A DNA stretch of 64,000 nt. Source: Mortierella alpina. Lineage: Eukaryota > Mortierellomycota > Mortierellomycetes > Mortierellales > Mortierellaceae. Within the stretch, counting starts at the first letter, position 1. Each line of letters starts with the position of its first letter. A program made the translations under genes and the position numbers. Under the pieces are notes generated by a model. The model worked only from the letters and a program-made list of their open reading frames with translations. It was not told the origin of the DNA and did no database searches. The stretch is from positions 620,001 through 684,000 of the forward strand of contig JANATF010000002.1 of assembly GCA_029449245.1 (NCBI GenBank), written 5' to 3'. Shown here piece after piece: positions 12,026 through 22,559 of the stretch.

Positions 12026-12322
12026 TTAATAGCCTTTGGGACAACTCTCCGACGACTTAACAACGCGTAGCGACACCGGCGTATCTTTCGTGAGTGGAGT
12101 ACCGGCCGTGGTATCCTGCGTACAGATCTTCCATTGCGCTGGTGAAATAACAGGCCGGCTTTGGCCTGAGAGGTCTATGACGCTGAGATTCGAGAGGTCG
12201 CCGAGAGCCTCAAATGCCTGTGGGAGACTTTTACCAGTGACGTCCGGCATGAACTGAGGTGATTGAGCAAAGGCAGCTGAGCTGAAAGAACAAGCCAGGA
12301 CCAAAGGTACAGTAAGTTTCAT
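12026..12322 (-). CDS. small secreted PASTA-like protein
   Basis: A single-exon gene for 98 aa. Residues 1-19 (MKLTVPLVLACSFSSAAFA) form a clear signal peptide with an AFA cleavage site. The rest reads MPDVTGKSLPQAFEALGDL, then a strand and WKICTQ, TAGTPLTKDTPVSLRVV and a terminal Cys. This is the PASTA pattern (P-x-V-x-G near the start, P-G/A-T before the last strand) known from bacterial penicillin-binding kinases and secreted actinobacterial proteins. Two cysteines (in KICTQ and ESCPKGY) could pair. A role outside the cell, perhaps binding wall fragments, is only inference. PASTA domains are unusual in fungi, so transfer from bacteria is possible. No intron is needed and the start is the only sensible Met. 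Confidence 0.7.
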   Translation of the reverse strand: MKLTVPLVLACSFSSAAFAQSPQFMPDVTGKSLPQAFEALGDLSNLSVIDLSGQSRPVISPAQWKICTQDTTAGTPLTKDTPVSLRVVKSSESCPKGY

Positions 12323-14616
12323 TGCGACTCTGACCCTGTGTTACGGCTTTACTGTTATGGTGTTGTTCGCGAGCCGGGAGTTTAGCAGGTCTTAATCTTG
12401 CGGGTGTTCCCGTGAGAGCTCTTAGTAGAGATCTGCGACACTCTGTTTATTAGAGAGGTCGTTGGTATAATGGCTTTGTGACACTACTTGAGATGGTTCT
12501 TGCAGTCGTTGTTGTTGGGAGCGTCCTAAATGATTTTGCGAGATAGGAGTCGTGAGGTAGTACCGGATGTATGTCAGTGTAGGAAGCTGGGTATTCACCC
12601 TCTTTATATACCCGATGAATGATCGATTTGATATTTGTGCATAAGAGAAAAAATCAGGGAACAGCATTCCCTCTTCGACTAGAAGCAAGATCAAGGGCAA
12701 ACTGAGAATATAATGCATGCCGAAAAGAACAAGGGCGTGCCAAGAAAAAGGAGGTCAAAAAGTATCAATAGAAACAAAGGACAGAAAACACTAGGAACAT
12801 GCTACGAAAGGAGGTGATAATAAAAAAAGAAAGGAGATGCAAGAACCAAAGGTATGGAAAACAAGATGCCAACAGATATGAAACGAGAGGAAGGATCGGA
12901 TGCTAGTAAATGACAGACATCAGGGCTAGTGGCAGCCAGCATCTACACCGGCTTTACTTTTGTTAGACTTTTCGACTATTAATGTGGACTAGAGGGCGCG
13001 CTCCTTTCGGTCGCGGGGGTTTTCATAGCACAACGTTTATCTATCTATCTATCTACTCATTATTATAGTACTCAGAGTCCTGCCTCACACAAGATACCCA
13101 AGAGCTCAGACCACTTGAAATTCATCGACTACAGTTGGCTTTGGCTGGGAACCATATAGGGCTGTATTACGACTCGGAGTCGTCAATATGTTACTTCCAA
13201 CCTCCAGAGAACCACAGAGGCAGAGAAGCATTATTTTTACAGGACCTTTCTGTATGGTTCTGCCCCAACAGCGGACAGGTACTCTAGCGAGGACCAGACC
13301 AAGGTGAGCCGAGCATTCCAGTGTCATGAGGTGCAAGGTCAGATATCAAGGGCCAATATTCATCAGCGTTCATTTTCTTTGACGCTCTCCTTCAGCTTCA
13401 TAGGAGGAATCATCGAAATATTTATTCCATGCTGATCAGGTAATGCATGTGTGACACCCGTAGTTAGAATCTGTAAGTGTCAAGGAGACTGTTCGACATA
13501 ACATATTTTGAAAACAAACACCAAGTTATGTGCTATGTGCTGCAGATCCATGAGGCGTCTTTGGTCCAACCATACTCATCCTTTAACCGAAGTTCAGCAA
13601 AAGTCCTCCCATCATACTCCCAGGAACTATAGAAAACAATAGCATACAGGAAGCACAGGCCAAGGCCAAGCAAGGCGGCGTGAAATTGCGTTGGTGACGG
13701 AGAACAAGGAGAGAGAAGCTAAGGTTAAGACTGAAACACCAGGGTAAGGACGCCCAAGGCCGAGCAGGTAAGGGTGAAGAAGAGCAAAGTCAAAGAGAGC
13801 AAGGCTAAGGTAGGGACTAGGAAGGCAAAGGCTGAGATCACCTGTCAATTTGTATCATACGCGCAAGGAAGACATGAGCAACTTTCGGCGCGTCCTGTCT
13901 CTAGTTTCCCCTATAGTAAACAAAACGCCTTTACCTCTCAGTCATCGCTAAAATCACAGTTGAAGCTGAAGCGGACAGTAATAAGAAGCGAGGTGGACCC
14001 ATGGGATAGCCAGGAAGGTGACATAACCGTTCACTTTAAAGGAGCGACGAAGGGTATAAGACCTTGGATGATGAGAATGAGCTAGACGAAATCGTGTGAG
14101 AGGACTTGAGTATCTATACTATCTATACTCCTGATGAGTTTTTGATTCAGCTACGTTCCACAACGAAGAAAAAGTAGCTTGGATTCATGAGCATTACAGG
14201 ACACCTACGCAAGAAAACGTTGTACTTGGTGGTACTTTGTATGAAGGTGGTTATTTTGGTGAATAATAATAGAGCGCGATAGGCTGCAGAGTCTACCATA
14301 CTGCATCAACATATGGAATGCCACGACCATTGATCCATGGTACGTTGTGCTCGAGGGTATTTCGTAGCAAATAGAATTGAAGTCTCTATGGCATCATTCA
14401 AGCCACCAATAAGTGTCGATCGTGTCGAGAAAAAGCAGCCAACGCCCCTTTGCCTCTTACTTTGCATGAACCCACCTATTGACCCGCCACCAACACCATG
14501 AATATACTTGACGGTAGCCATCCACTGCACCTGTTTTTCAGCGCTTCGAAGCTTCTGGATCACAGTGCTCGCTCGCTGCTAACTCTGACCCTTGCACTTC
14601 CTCGTGCACGCTCCCT
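12323..14616. other. gene-poor stretch
   Basis: Frames of 60-103 codons occur on both strands, but none shows a recognisable domain or credible splice structure. A short (TATC)n run lies near 13038-13054, and a lysine-rich frame at 13774-14085 is probably chance. A pyrimidine-rich acceptor-like site (CTGTTTTTCAG, ending about 14540) lies in frame with the following Fanzor-type gene. That gene may therefore have one more upstream exon hidden here. Confidence 0.4.
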
Positions 14617-17600
14617 ATGAAAATAGACCTCATTCGAAGAATAGTCCTTCCTGGAGAATGGGATAGAACAGACCAGGCCGAGCCAAATCTTCCACTGGAC
14701 TTGTCTCTCGAGGGTCGGGTCCTTGCTGCCGTCGATGCTTTAGCTGAAATAACGTTCCAGGAGAATGTCCAACTCGCCCACAAGAACCTGATTCAGCTTG
14801 GTCTGGTACCACTTTGCGATGACGATGGCCCCAGCCTTAGCCTCCAGGTTCATCTCGCCAAGAGGATCGCCTGGCTACTGGCTCGTGGAGGGCTCCAGTT
14901 CGATGGGCTCAAAGTGCCCAGATCAGAAATCCTGTTCCATATCGCGGCTGTACACTTTGATGTTGAAATCTGCGTTTTCTCCACAAGGCGAAGACCCCAT
15001 GTGTACCGACCAAGGAATCAAACACGGTGTTTGATCGGTTTATTCTGGGCAATGGATACCTTCACATCTTTGTCTGACATTCTCCCACTAGTGTGCACCA
15101 AGACCCTGCCAACATGGAGGGTGCCTTCGGAGAATCGCATGATACCGTATCCAAAATATCCAGCTGCCTCTTTCCGAGACGCACCGCGTGAACGGGCTCG
15201 CCACGTTGCCAAGGTTGATGACGGAGCCGCTTTCATGCACGCATGGTAAAGAGCTCAAATCGTGGAAAGCAAACCATAACGAAGTAGATTTGGTGGCGTT
15301 TTCAATAGTATGACTGACTCACCACCTTTTTAGCCTTTTGACAATTCGAGAGAGAATGCATGCGGTTGTGGCCAGACTGATCAAGAAACCATCATGGAGG
15401 GAACCCAAAAAGAAGTCCAGGACAGAACAGCAAGAAGAGTCCTACATGGACTTGCGCGAGTCACTACTAGAGCTGTCGACGCTACCCAACGGAATCCTCC
15501 CAAAGGCCGTCCAAATCATCCATGGAGACTCCCGTCAGCCCACACAATCAGAAAAAGCGCAGATCAGGCCCCAAGAGAAACAACATCGTTTACGCATCCT
15601 TCTGGAAATCTGCAATTCTGCCGTGTACCACGAGATCTGGTCGGATGTGTGGAGAGGTCACAGCGCCGAGCCTGTTGTCGACATCCCGTTTGTCGCAAAA
15701 GCAACTTCAGTCAATTATCTCGAGATCCTCAAGACTCTGCAGGCTATCAACAGTGAAAGCCATGGTATGGAGCAGTCTGCGAGCGAGCCAACCGATGCCA
15801 AGGCGATTCGAACATGCACTGTGCCCTTCAACAGGATCCTGCGACATGAACATGTGCCTCACAAGGACCTCATATTGGACACGATCGAAAACACACAGCG
15901 GGCCTTGACAGACGTGTGCAACGAGATGTTTTCCCTGGCCCACATAGCCACATTGGCCGTAAGTTGCAGCTCCGACATCATGAACCATCAACATTCCTTT
16001 GGCTTTTGAATTATTAATAACTCTGCTCGTCGATGGTAATCCACTCCGGTAGATCGCTTCTGGAGACGCATATGTTGCAGAGGACGGACCTCGCCCATCT
16101 TCAGGATTTAATTTGAAGAATCTATTTCCCCCTCACCTGCGCTCTGCCCTTGACAATGTGGCCATGCTGAACGTGACACCGATCACTACGAAACTACAGG
16201 AAAACATTGAGAAGCAGGCGGCGGCCAAGTCTCCAGATGAGAGGTTTAAAGTTCTCGGCCAAGAACACCTCAAGAATTTACACACGCAGTTTCTATCACC
16301 ACGAGCCCCCCACCAACAAGCGACTGCGTTGCCCGTTCCGTCCACAACCTGGGGAACTATCACGGCCACTATTCAACAATCACAACATCATTTCAGTCCT
16401 TCGCCGCCGGGCTTCGCCCAGACGATCCAGGTTCACATCCAGCAGATTGCAGTCAATCTTTGCAACCATTGGGAAAGCAATATTTACAACAAATTATTTC
16501 AGTACATGTCGATCAATATCCTCAGGATTCACCTCGCCCCACGCCGTTTTCTTTCTCATCAACGAAGAGTGGCCAGGATCGTCACAGAAAAAAAGCAAAG
16601 GACTGAAGCCAAGCGAGTCGCTAGCGGCACAAAAATGGCACCCGACAGATGGCATCAGCTTGTCAAGCAGCGGTTTGACGAGTTGGCTGAGGTCTTGCGG
16701 AACGTACATGTGCCCTCCAAGGCTGCCAGAGCTCCTGCTAGATGGGCTGCCATTTTATCAGCACTGAATCGTCTCAAGCTTTTGGAGCCCACAAAGGTGC
16801 CGTCCACACCCATCGCCCCATTGGCTATAAGGCAAGCTCAAGCCATCGAAGAGCAGTCAGCCCAGGATGCGATCGCACGAAGCGAAAGCAGCTCCCAGCA
16901 GGCTTCCGGCCAATCTTTACAATTGCACGAGGAAACGGGAGAACAGAATGAGTTGTCTATTAGCTCAGAAGACTCCAGCGATGGCAGCCCTGAACCCGTC
17001 GCCGCCTTGCTGCTCAGGCTGATGGAGGAGACAGAGGCACCAAATGATGAGAGTGAGGATCAGGAGGTCAACAGGGACGACGAGGACGATTATGCCATTG
17101 AGCTGGATGAAGACGACGTTGACGAGGCCATCCAGACTCCCACGAGCGCGGATTTACTTCATGATGAAGGTGATGAGGATTACGAGCATGGACAGTCTGA
17201 AGATTCAAGCGGTGCTCAGATCCGCCGTCTGGCTACTGTTCTAAAAACCCTCGTTCATTCGCGCGCCATAACGCACAAGGTCAACAAGAACTACGTCAAG
17301 AAGAGTCTTTTGAAAAACATGGACGCTACAGACCGAGAGCTCATTGTGGTACGCGACCTGGTCAATTTACTACGACCGCTTGCCCCGAAGCGTGTAGCAG
17401 TGAAATCAGGACACAGAGATCACACAGGCCATGTGATTCTGAGAGCGCCAATGGTCCTGATCGCCCAAGCAACGCTGGACCAACTGGGCCTCCACAAGTT
17501 CAAGAGGCACATCTCGCCGTCAACGCGCACAGGCTCTACCATCAGCCTACAACTATCACCCGGTGTCCTCTATGAGATGTTTGGTGCCAAGACTGGAAAC

Positions 17601-20086
17601 TTTGACATCGAGACAACTTCTGGCACCGTCATTCGTTCCCCCAGTGATGCAGTCACGCCGGCGAACAAGGAGTCAGTGGTCGCGGCATTCTTCGATCTTC
17701 CTCGCCTTCAGGAAGAATGTCGGGCGCATAATCTACATTTTGACAACCGGTAGGACTCTCACTATGAATAGCTGGCACTTTTGTTTGGCATTACCTTCCT
17801 GTATAGAAACTGTGATTCGTCTAACGAAGACCGCCTCGCCTCGACTTTTTATCGATTAAATAGCCTCATCTTCGTTTCCAGGGACACAATACGGCTGCAA
17901 GGAACTTTGATACCACACGGAAACGAGCGCATAGGCTATCCGGTTGAGAGTCTCTACGAGAAAAGACGAGAGCAGCGCAAGGCCGGCGGCGGCGCGTCCT
18001 ACATTTGGTCCAACGAGCTGGATCACTGGCAGGAGCGTGGATTTAATCACAACGAGATCGATAAAGCCTGCGGCCATTCCAAAAGCCTGGTCAAGGAACA
18101 AGCCAAAGTTGTCAAGTCGCTCAAAAGCATCCCGGATCACGACCCCTGGGAGCTTGTCCAGCAGCAGCAGCTGGCTATCATGCGCAGAGAAGGTTATTAC
18201 CTCGCCAAGCTGGAGAAGGTGGCCAAGGTACGGGTTGAGAATAAGGAGAAGAGGTGCCAGCCACCCACGATAACTCATCTTGCATGGGGGGACAGGGCTG
18301 TGGAGGACGAGCCTAGCCGGATCGATCTAGGTGACATTTTGGTCGAGGCACAGCGAGACCCCAACAAAGTCATTGCTTGGGCAAGGGGAGATCCCGGTGT
18401 ATGTGTCACGCTCGAATCAGTCCCACAGTCTACGAATGAGCTGCTACGACATCTCAACAGATTCAAGGCTCTAGAAGGTGAGTACTATGACATGAACTTT
18501 TTAACAATACTTTGCACTGAGTGTATATATTCTACACAAAGCGACTTACTATGCAAATGCGCTATCACAAAGGGTTACCCGATAGTCAATTCCTCAACAC
18601 CAAGTTGCTGGAGAGGGAAGGGCCCAGGTTTGATGACGAAGGTGATGTCTTGGGCCGGAATGCTTACGACCAGCCCGGTTTAACTAATGATGCGGCCATG
18701 GAGGCTGAGCGGCCATCGCAATTGGATAAACCAATGGATGAGGAGCTGAATATGACCCAGGATCAGCAGCATCAGGAGGCCCCGCCTTCAGAGCTCCCCA
18801 CTTTGCGCCTACCACCTTCTATCCGAACCAAAGCGGAGTATCTGCAACAAGTCTCGTTCACCAAAAGGCTCATGGACATCAGGTCCCGCCGCTTCAAGAG
18901 AAAGAAGAAAAGGAAGAGGCCTCGGAGGAGTCACCATGGAACGAAACGAAAGAGAGGGGCAAGCACAGCTACTCCAACGGCGGAACACAATATGATCGAA
19001 CGGGCCAGAGTTGCAGGGGGCAATCTGGAGAGGCTAGCCGAAGAAGCAGAGGACGCGCGACAACATCAGTCAAGGATATCAATCCCATCCAACTCTTTGA
19101 GGACAGCCTGGAACATCGCCGATGTGAAGCGCATCTACAACGTACGGCATGAGGCACAAGGCCCGCTCCGGGCCCTTGAATCTAAACGTCGTCTGAGCAA
19201 TCTCCGCCGCACTCAGGAACACAGAAAAGCCCGAGCCAAAGCCAGAGTGGTGGCCCAACTGAAGAGATCAACACAGGCACACTCCACCGAACCACCTCTA
19301 GGCACCTCGGTCATAGTTGACCCACACACCGGCTTCTGCCGCAAATGCCGACATTATCATCCACCACGCCACGATGGTCCCTCGTCCATAGACTACCCAG
19401 TGACATGTCCGGGAACAAGGCCGGATGTGTTGACAATTGTTGCTTATGGCGCGGCGGGATCCGGTGTCGGCAGCAGGGTTGGCGGACATCTTCGATGGGG
19501 AGGGGGATGGATTCGCGAGCAACTGCTTCGACAGGGGGTACTTGTGCTTTTGACGGACGAATACTGCACGAGCCGAACTTGTGTGTTCTGCACACAGAGG
19601 TTAAAGCAGTCCAAGTCCAGGCGTTTGGTTGGAGTGGAGCAGAAGTTGAAGCCCATCCATGGCAGTGTCAGGTGCGTGAACCCGCTCTGCACATCTGTAA
19701 AAGCAGGATATGCAACGAGGGGGAGGGACAGCAATGCTGGCGTAGGAATCCTGCTGTCGGCGGCCTCCACCTCCATCAAAGTCATCTCGGCCAGTAGGGA
19801 GAATCAGCGGAGCGCCCCGCCGTGGCCCCGCATGGCTTACAGCAGGTACGCACGACCTGCTACCATCAACACCGGAGCAGAAATCCCGGATCAGCAACAG
19901 AAAACGGTTTTGACAGATGGACGGGGTCCTCTGCAACGGAACCTTCAGTCGGATCCCCAGGGAGAAAAGACTGACAACAAAGTAAGTAGAAAAAGCAAAA
20001 TTCTATGTTGTGACGATTGTAGAGTATCCAACTTATCCATTTATGAATTCCAAATAGATCCCGCGCTGACTGCGCGTGTTCGCTAG
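14617..20086 (+). CDS. Fanzor-type (eukaryotic TnpB-like) RNA-guided nuclease relative, large form 1
   Basis: Exon model: 14617-15245, 15334-15958, 16053-17749, 17882-18477, 18573-20086. The sum is 5,061 nt, or 1,686 aa. The last acceptor could instead be at 18521, also in frame. Around residue 1154 the motif ARGDPGVCVTLESVP matches RuvC-I (catalytic Asp in GDPG). Near 1511 TDEYCTSRTCVFC starts a Cys4 zinc ribbon (C1519, C1522, C1550, C1555), and GRDSNAGVG supplies the RuvC-III Asp (about 1568). The spacing and the GVGSR..GGH..GGG block just before it are typical of Fanzor proteins. Fanzors are TnpB homologues that cut DNA guided by a structured RNA. About 1,100 residues precede RuvC-I, including an acidic stretch (about 700-790) and a basic NLS-like run (RRFKRKKKRKRPRR). 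The protein is collinear with the gene at 46033. The GDAG of that relative is GAAG here. Activity is not proven. Confidence 0.82.
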
Positions 20087-20124
20087 TTTCAAATACGAAA
20101 AACACACATTTTCCTCTTGAAGAC

Positions 20125-20760
20125 CTAATGCGCCGTACGACTCCCGCGCAACAGTAGCGCTGTAATGCCTGTGGTTGCCGCGATCACGACGGTGTTATTG
20201 TGCCCAAAGATGTTGCCAAAAAGGACGTTGTACAGGAACGACTTTCCCGTCGCTTCAGGGTCGGCCATGGAAAACAGATACTTGCAATTAACCTCCTTTG
20301 GGCCAACGCTAGCAAGAGCCTGCACGATGAGGTCGTAAGTTGACGACCAGTTAAGATTGTCGACATCCCTTAAGATCATGAGCAAAGGTGTCCCACAGAG
20401 CGTCAGGTTACGAGAGGAGCCGGTGATCAGGAGAATATTGAGATGCCGCAGCTGCTCAGCTGTGGACCCATTTGCGACAGCTTGGTTTCTTGGAAGTACT
20501 ACCATGGTCGTCGCCTTTTAGCAAGTCCAAGGCGGGGCAAGCCCCCTTGAATATCTCATGCTCAGCACCATTCACCGTTCGCAAATCGCTTAAAGCTGTT
20601 GCACCTGAAACCTTGAGGAACAAAATGCGCAAGCAAAAGCGCCCTTCGTGCTTCGGCGACATAAAGTACATGATGGCCACTTGACTTTGCCACGTTTCCA
20701 ACCCTGCGTTCCAAGTGTTCCCAGGATTCTCTGGATCCTTGAGTGTCGAAAATATAATTT
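20125..20760 (-). pseudogene. Helitron PIF1-like helicase remnant
   Basis: Two overlapping minus-strand frames form one decayed protein. The upstream part (20701-20456) reads like the Helitron segment before the helicase (MYFMSPKHEGRFCLRILFLK, then SDLRTVNG and FKGACPAL). The downstream part (20505-20125) has a degenerate Walker A (DPEATGKSFLYNVLF; the first Gly is lost) and TGITALLLRGSRTAH, a PIF1/Helitron motif Ia-like block. The parts are in different frames, so at least one frameshift is present. No Rep domain or Helitron ends are identified. It lies tail to tail with the Fanzor-type gene, 38 bp from its stop. Confidence 0.7.
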
Positions 20761-21202
20761 TGAGAGAAAACCTATAGAGTTTAGCAAGTCCCTCGCAGCT
20801 GCTTCAGAAGGATCAATCAGTGCGGCATCTTCGGGAATATCAGTATGGGCAGCATCTTCAAGCGTCGCTTAGGTAGACTTTTTCTTCCTCTTCTCTGCGA
20901 CTTAGTCTCCGTTGCAGAGGGCAGCGGGCCGCTGTCTAAGCTCAAGCTAGGGTCGACGAGACGAACCCTCTTGGTGGCACATCGCCTGTTGAGCCTTGGA
21001 ATTTCATTTTTCCTCTGCACATTGGTGTCCACTTGCAACGGCAGAGCTTCCTGGGAAGCCCCGAGATTTCTGCAGATTCAACTTGACCATGCTAATGCTC
21101 ACTCTTCTCCACGTCTATGAAAAATAAATATTTCCGGCTGGAGTGAAGTTCGCTTGGAAGGCTGACGCTCAGAGGAAATTTGAACACGTGACAAATAATC
21201 AT

Positions 21203-21862
21203 AACTTTTTTTTGGCTTTCAGGGCATGTAAAAAGGCAGTGGAGCGTCGTAACTTTCGTGTTCATTTAAGAGAGTGCAAAAAAAAGGGAGGTGCAGGGCG
21301 ACGTTGAACTCCTTTTTCTGCAGAATCACAAATTTTCTCTCATACCTCGCACATACCTCGCACTCCCACCACACTCCCAATCCTTTAACACTCGCTTCAC
21401 TGCCATCACTTTCAGGTTCAGTCAGCTACACACTCTTCAACTTGTGGTCGAAAAAAGATAGGGTTCGAAACGTGAATCGATTACAACGAGAGGAGTTATT
21501 GAAATCAAACCTGCCTTGAAGGACAGGAACACCCTTATCAAGCATTTCATCAAGTTAGACGCGTAGGAATCCTCTTTACAACTTGAAATGTAATTTGGAT
21601 ACACATATGGAGGCTTTGTACGAAAGCCATCGCTTGCTAAGCATGGTTGAATCCTCTGCTCTTGATGGGAGTGCGTGAGCTGCCTCCTCTCTCCTCCTTA
21701 AAACAATTCGCACTGGTGAGGTGTTATGGAGGCTCACAAAGAACCCCCTTGCCCCCTAATGCTCTAGAGCCGGCTCTGAAGAAATTTGGACCCCCTTCCA
21801 GTGACCGCAGGTTATAGCTTTTTTTTGGCTTTCAGAGCGTGTAAAAGCAGTGAAGTGTAATG
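21203..21862 (+). repeat. pair of ~45-bp direct repeats bracketing 0.57 kb
   Basis: The block CTTTTTTTTGGCTTTCAG, then RGCRTGTAAAA and GCAGTGRAGYGT, occurs near 21203-21250 and again near 21819-21862. The DNA between them codes for nothing recognised. This could be an old short LTR-like or tandemly duplicated segment. It lies just beyond the 3' end of the split methyltransferase gene. Confidence 0.45.
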
Positions 21863-21899
21863 CTCCTCTGATGTCCATTAGGTATGTATTACTACTAGT

Positions 21900-21982
21900 T
21901 CATGGAGCTGATGGCTTGTGAGCGACTATCAGGAAGCGAGACGAGTAGGCCACAAAGGATCCATGAGTCTGGATATGCTCGT
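21900..21982 (-). pseudogene. C-terminal end of the methyltransferase gene, cut off by the gypsy insertion
   Basis: Read on the minus strand from 21982, this codes HIQTHGSFVAYSSRFLIVAH and a few more residues before a TGA at 21902-21900. It is in exactly the frame needed to continue the methyltransferase whose coding sequence stops at the other side of the element (33085). FVAYSSRFLIVA is the terminal beta-hairpin expected of that class I methyltransferase family. The 5-bp CTCGT (21978-21982) is repeated at 33085-33089, so the split is a simple insertion. Confidence 0.88.
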
Positions 21983-22466
21983 TGTGCAATATTCACCAGA
22001 GTCCAGTAGTAAGTACATAGAGATACGAACGCGTCTACTATCGTAGACTCCTTAACAAAGACCAACGAGTCCAATCAAAACAGTGAAAGTGCTTGCCTAG
22101 AAGATACAAAATGTCATATCTAGAAGCTTGGCTCCAGGTACCAATCATGGACCTTCGCCAGCACGAACTACATGAACCAGAAAGATGTTCCTGGTCCGGA
22201 TCAGTCATCCGGTACCCATGCTATGTAGTATTGGCGTAACGTCTAATGAATTAGGATCATGGCCAATCATTCAGAAGCTAGGACACGCGCCAGGCTATAG
22301 CCTTCCGCTATCCATCTCTTGGCAATGACTCCTTCACCTATCTATTTACCCAACATTACATCTCTGTAGTAACAATAAACATGTATAAATACCGGTGTGT
22401 GGTCAGTGTGGACCGACATCTTTTTCTCACTTACTTTCCTACCATAAAACTTGCCTACACGTTTCA
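21983..22466 (+). repeat. 5' LTR of the gypsy element
   Basis: 484 bp. A TATA-like TATAAATA at 22384-22391 lies upstream of a probable transcript start, and AATAAA occurs just before it near 22373. The motif TCACTTA (22427-22433) is complementary to TAAGTGA at 22473-22479, seven bases beyond the LTR, where a primer-binding site is expected. Confidence 0.93.
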
Positions 22467-22559
22467 TTTTTTTAAGTGAAGTGCCAACACACCCCACACA
22501 CCACATATCAAAACCTTAAAGCCTAAAAAATAACCTTAAAAACAAAACTCCACGTCACC

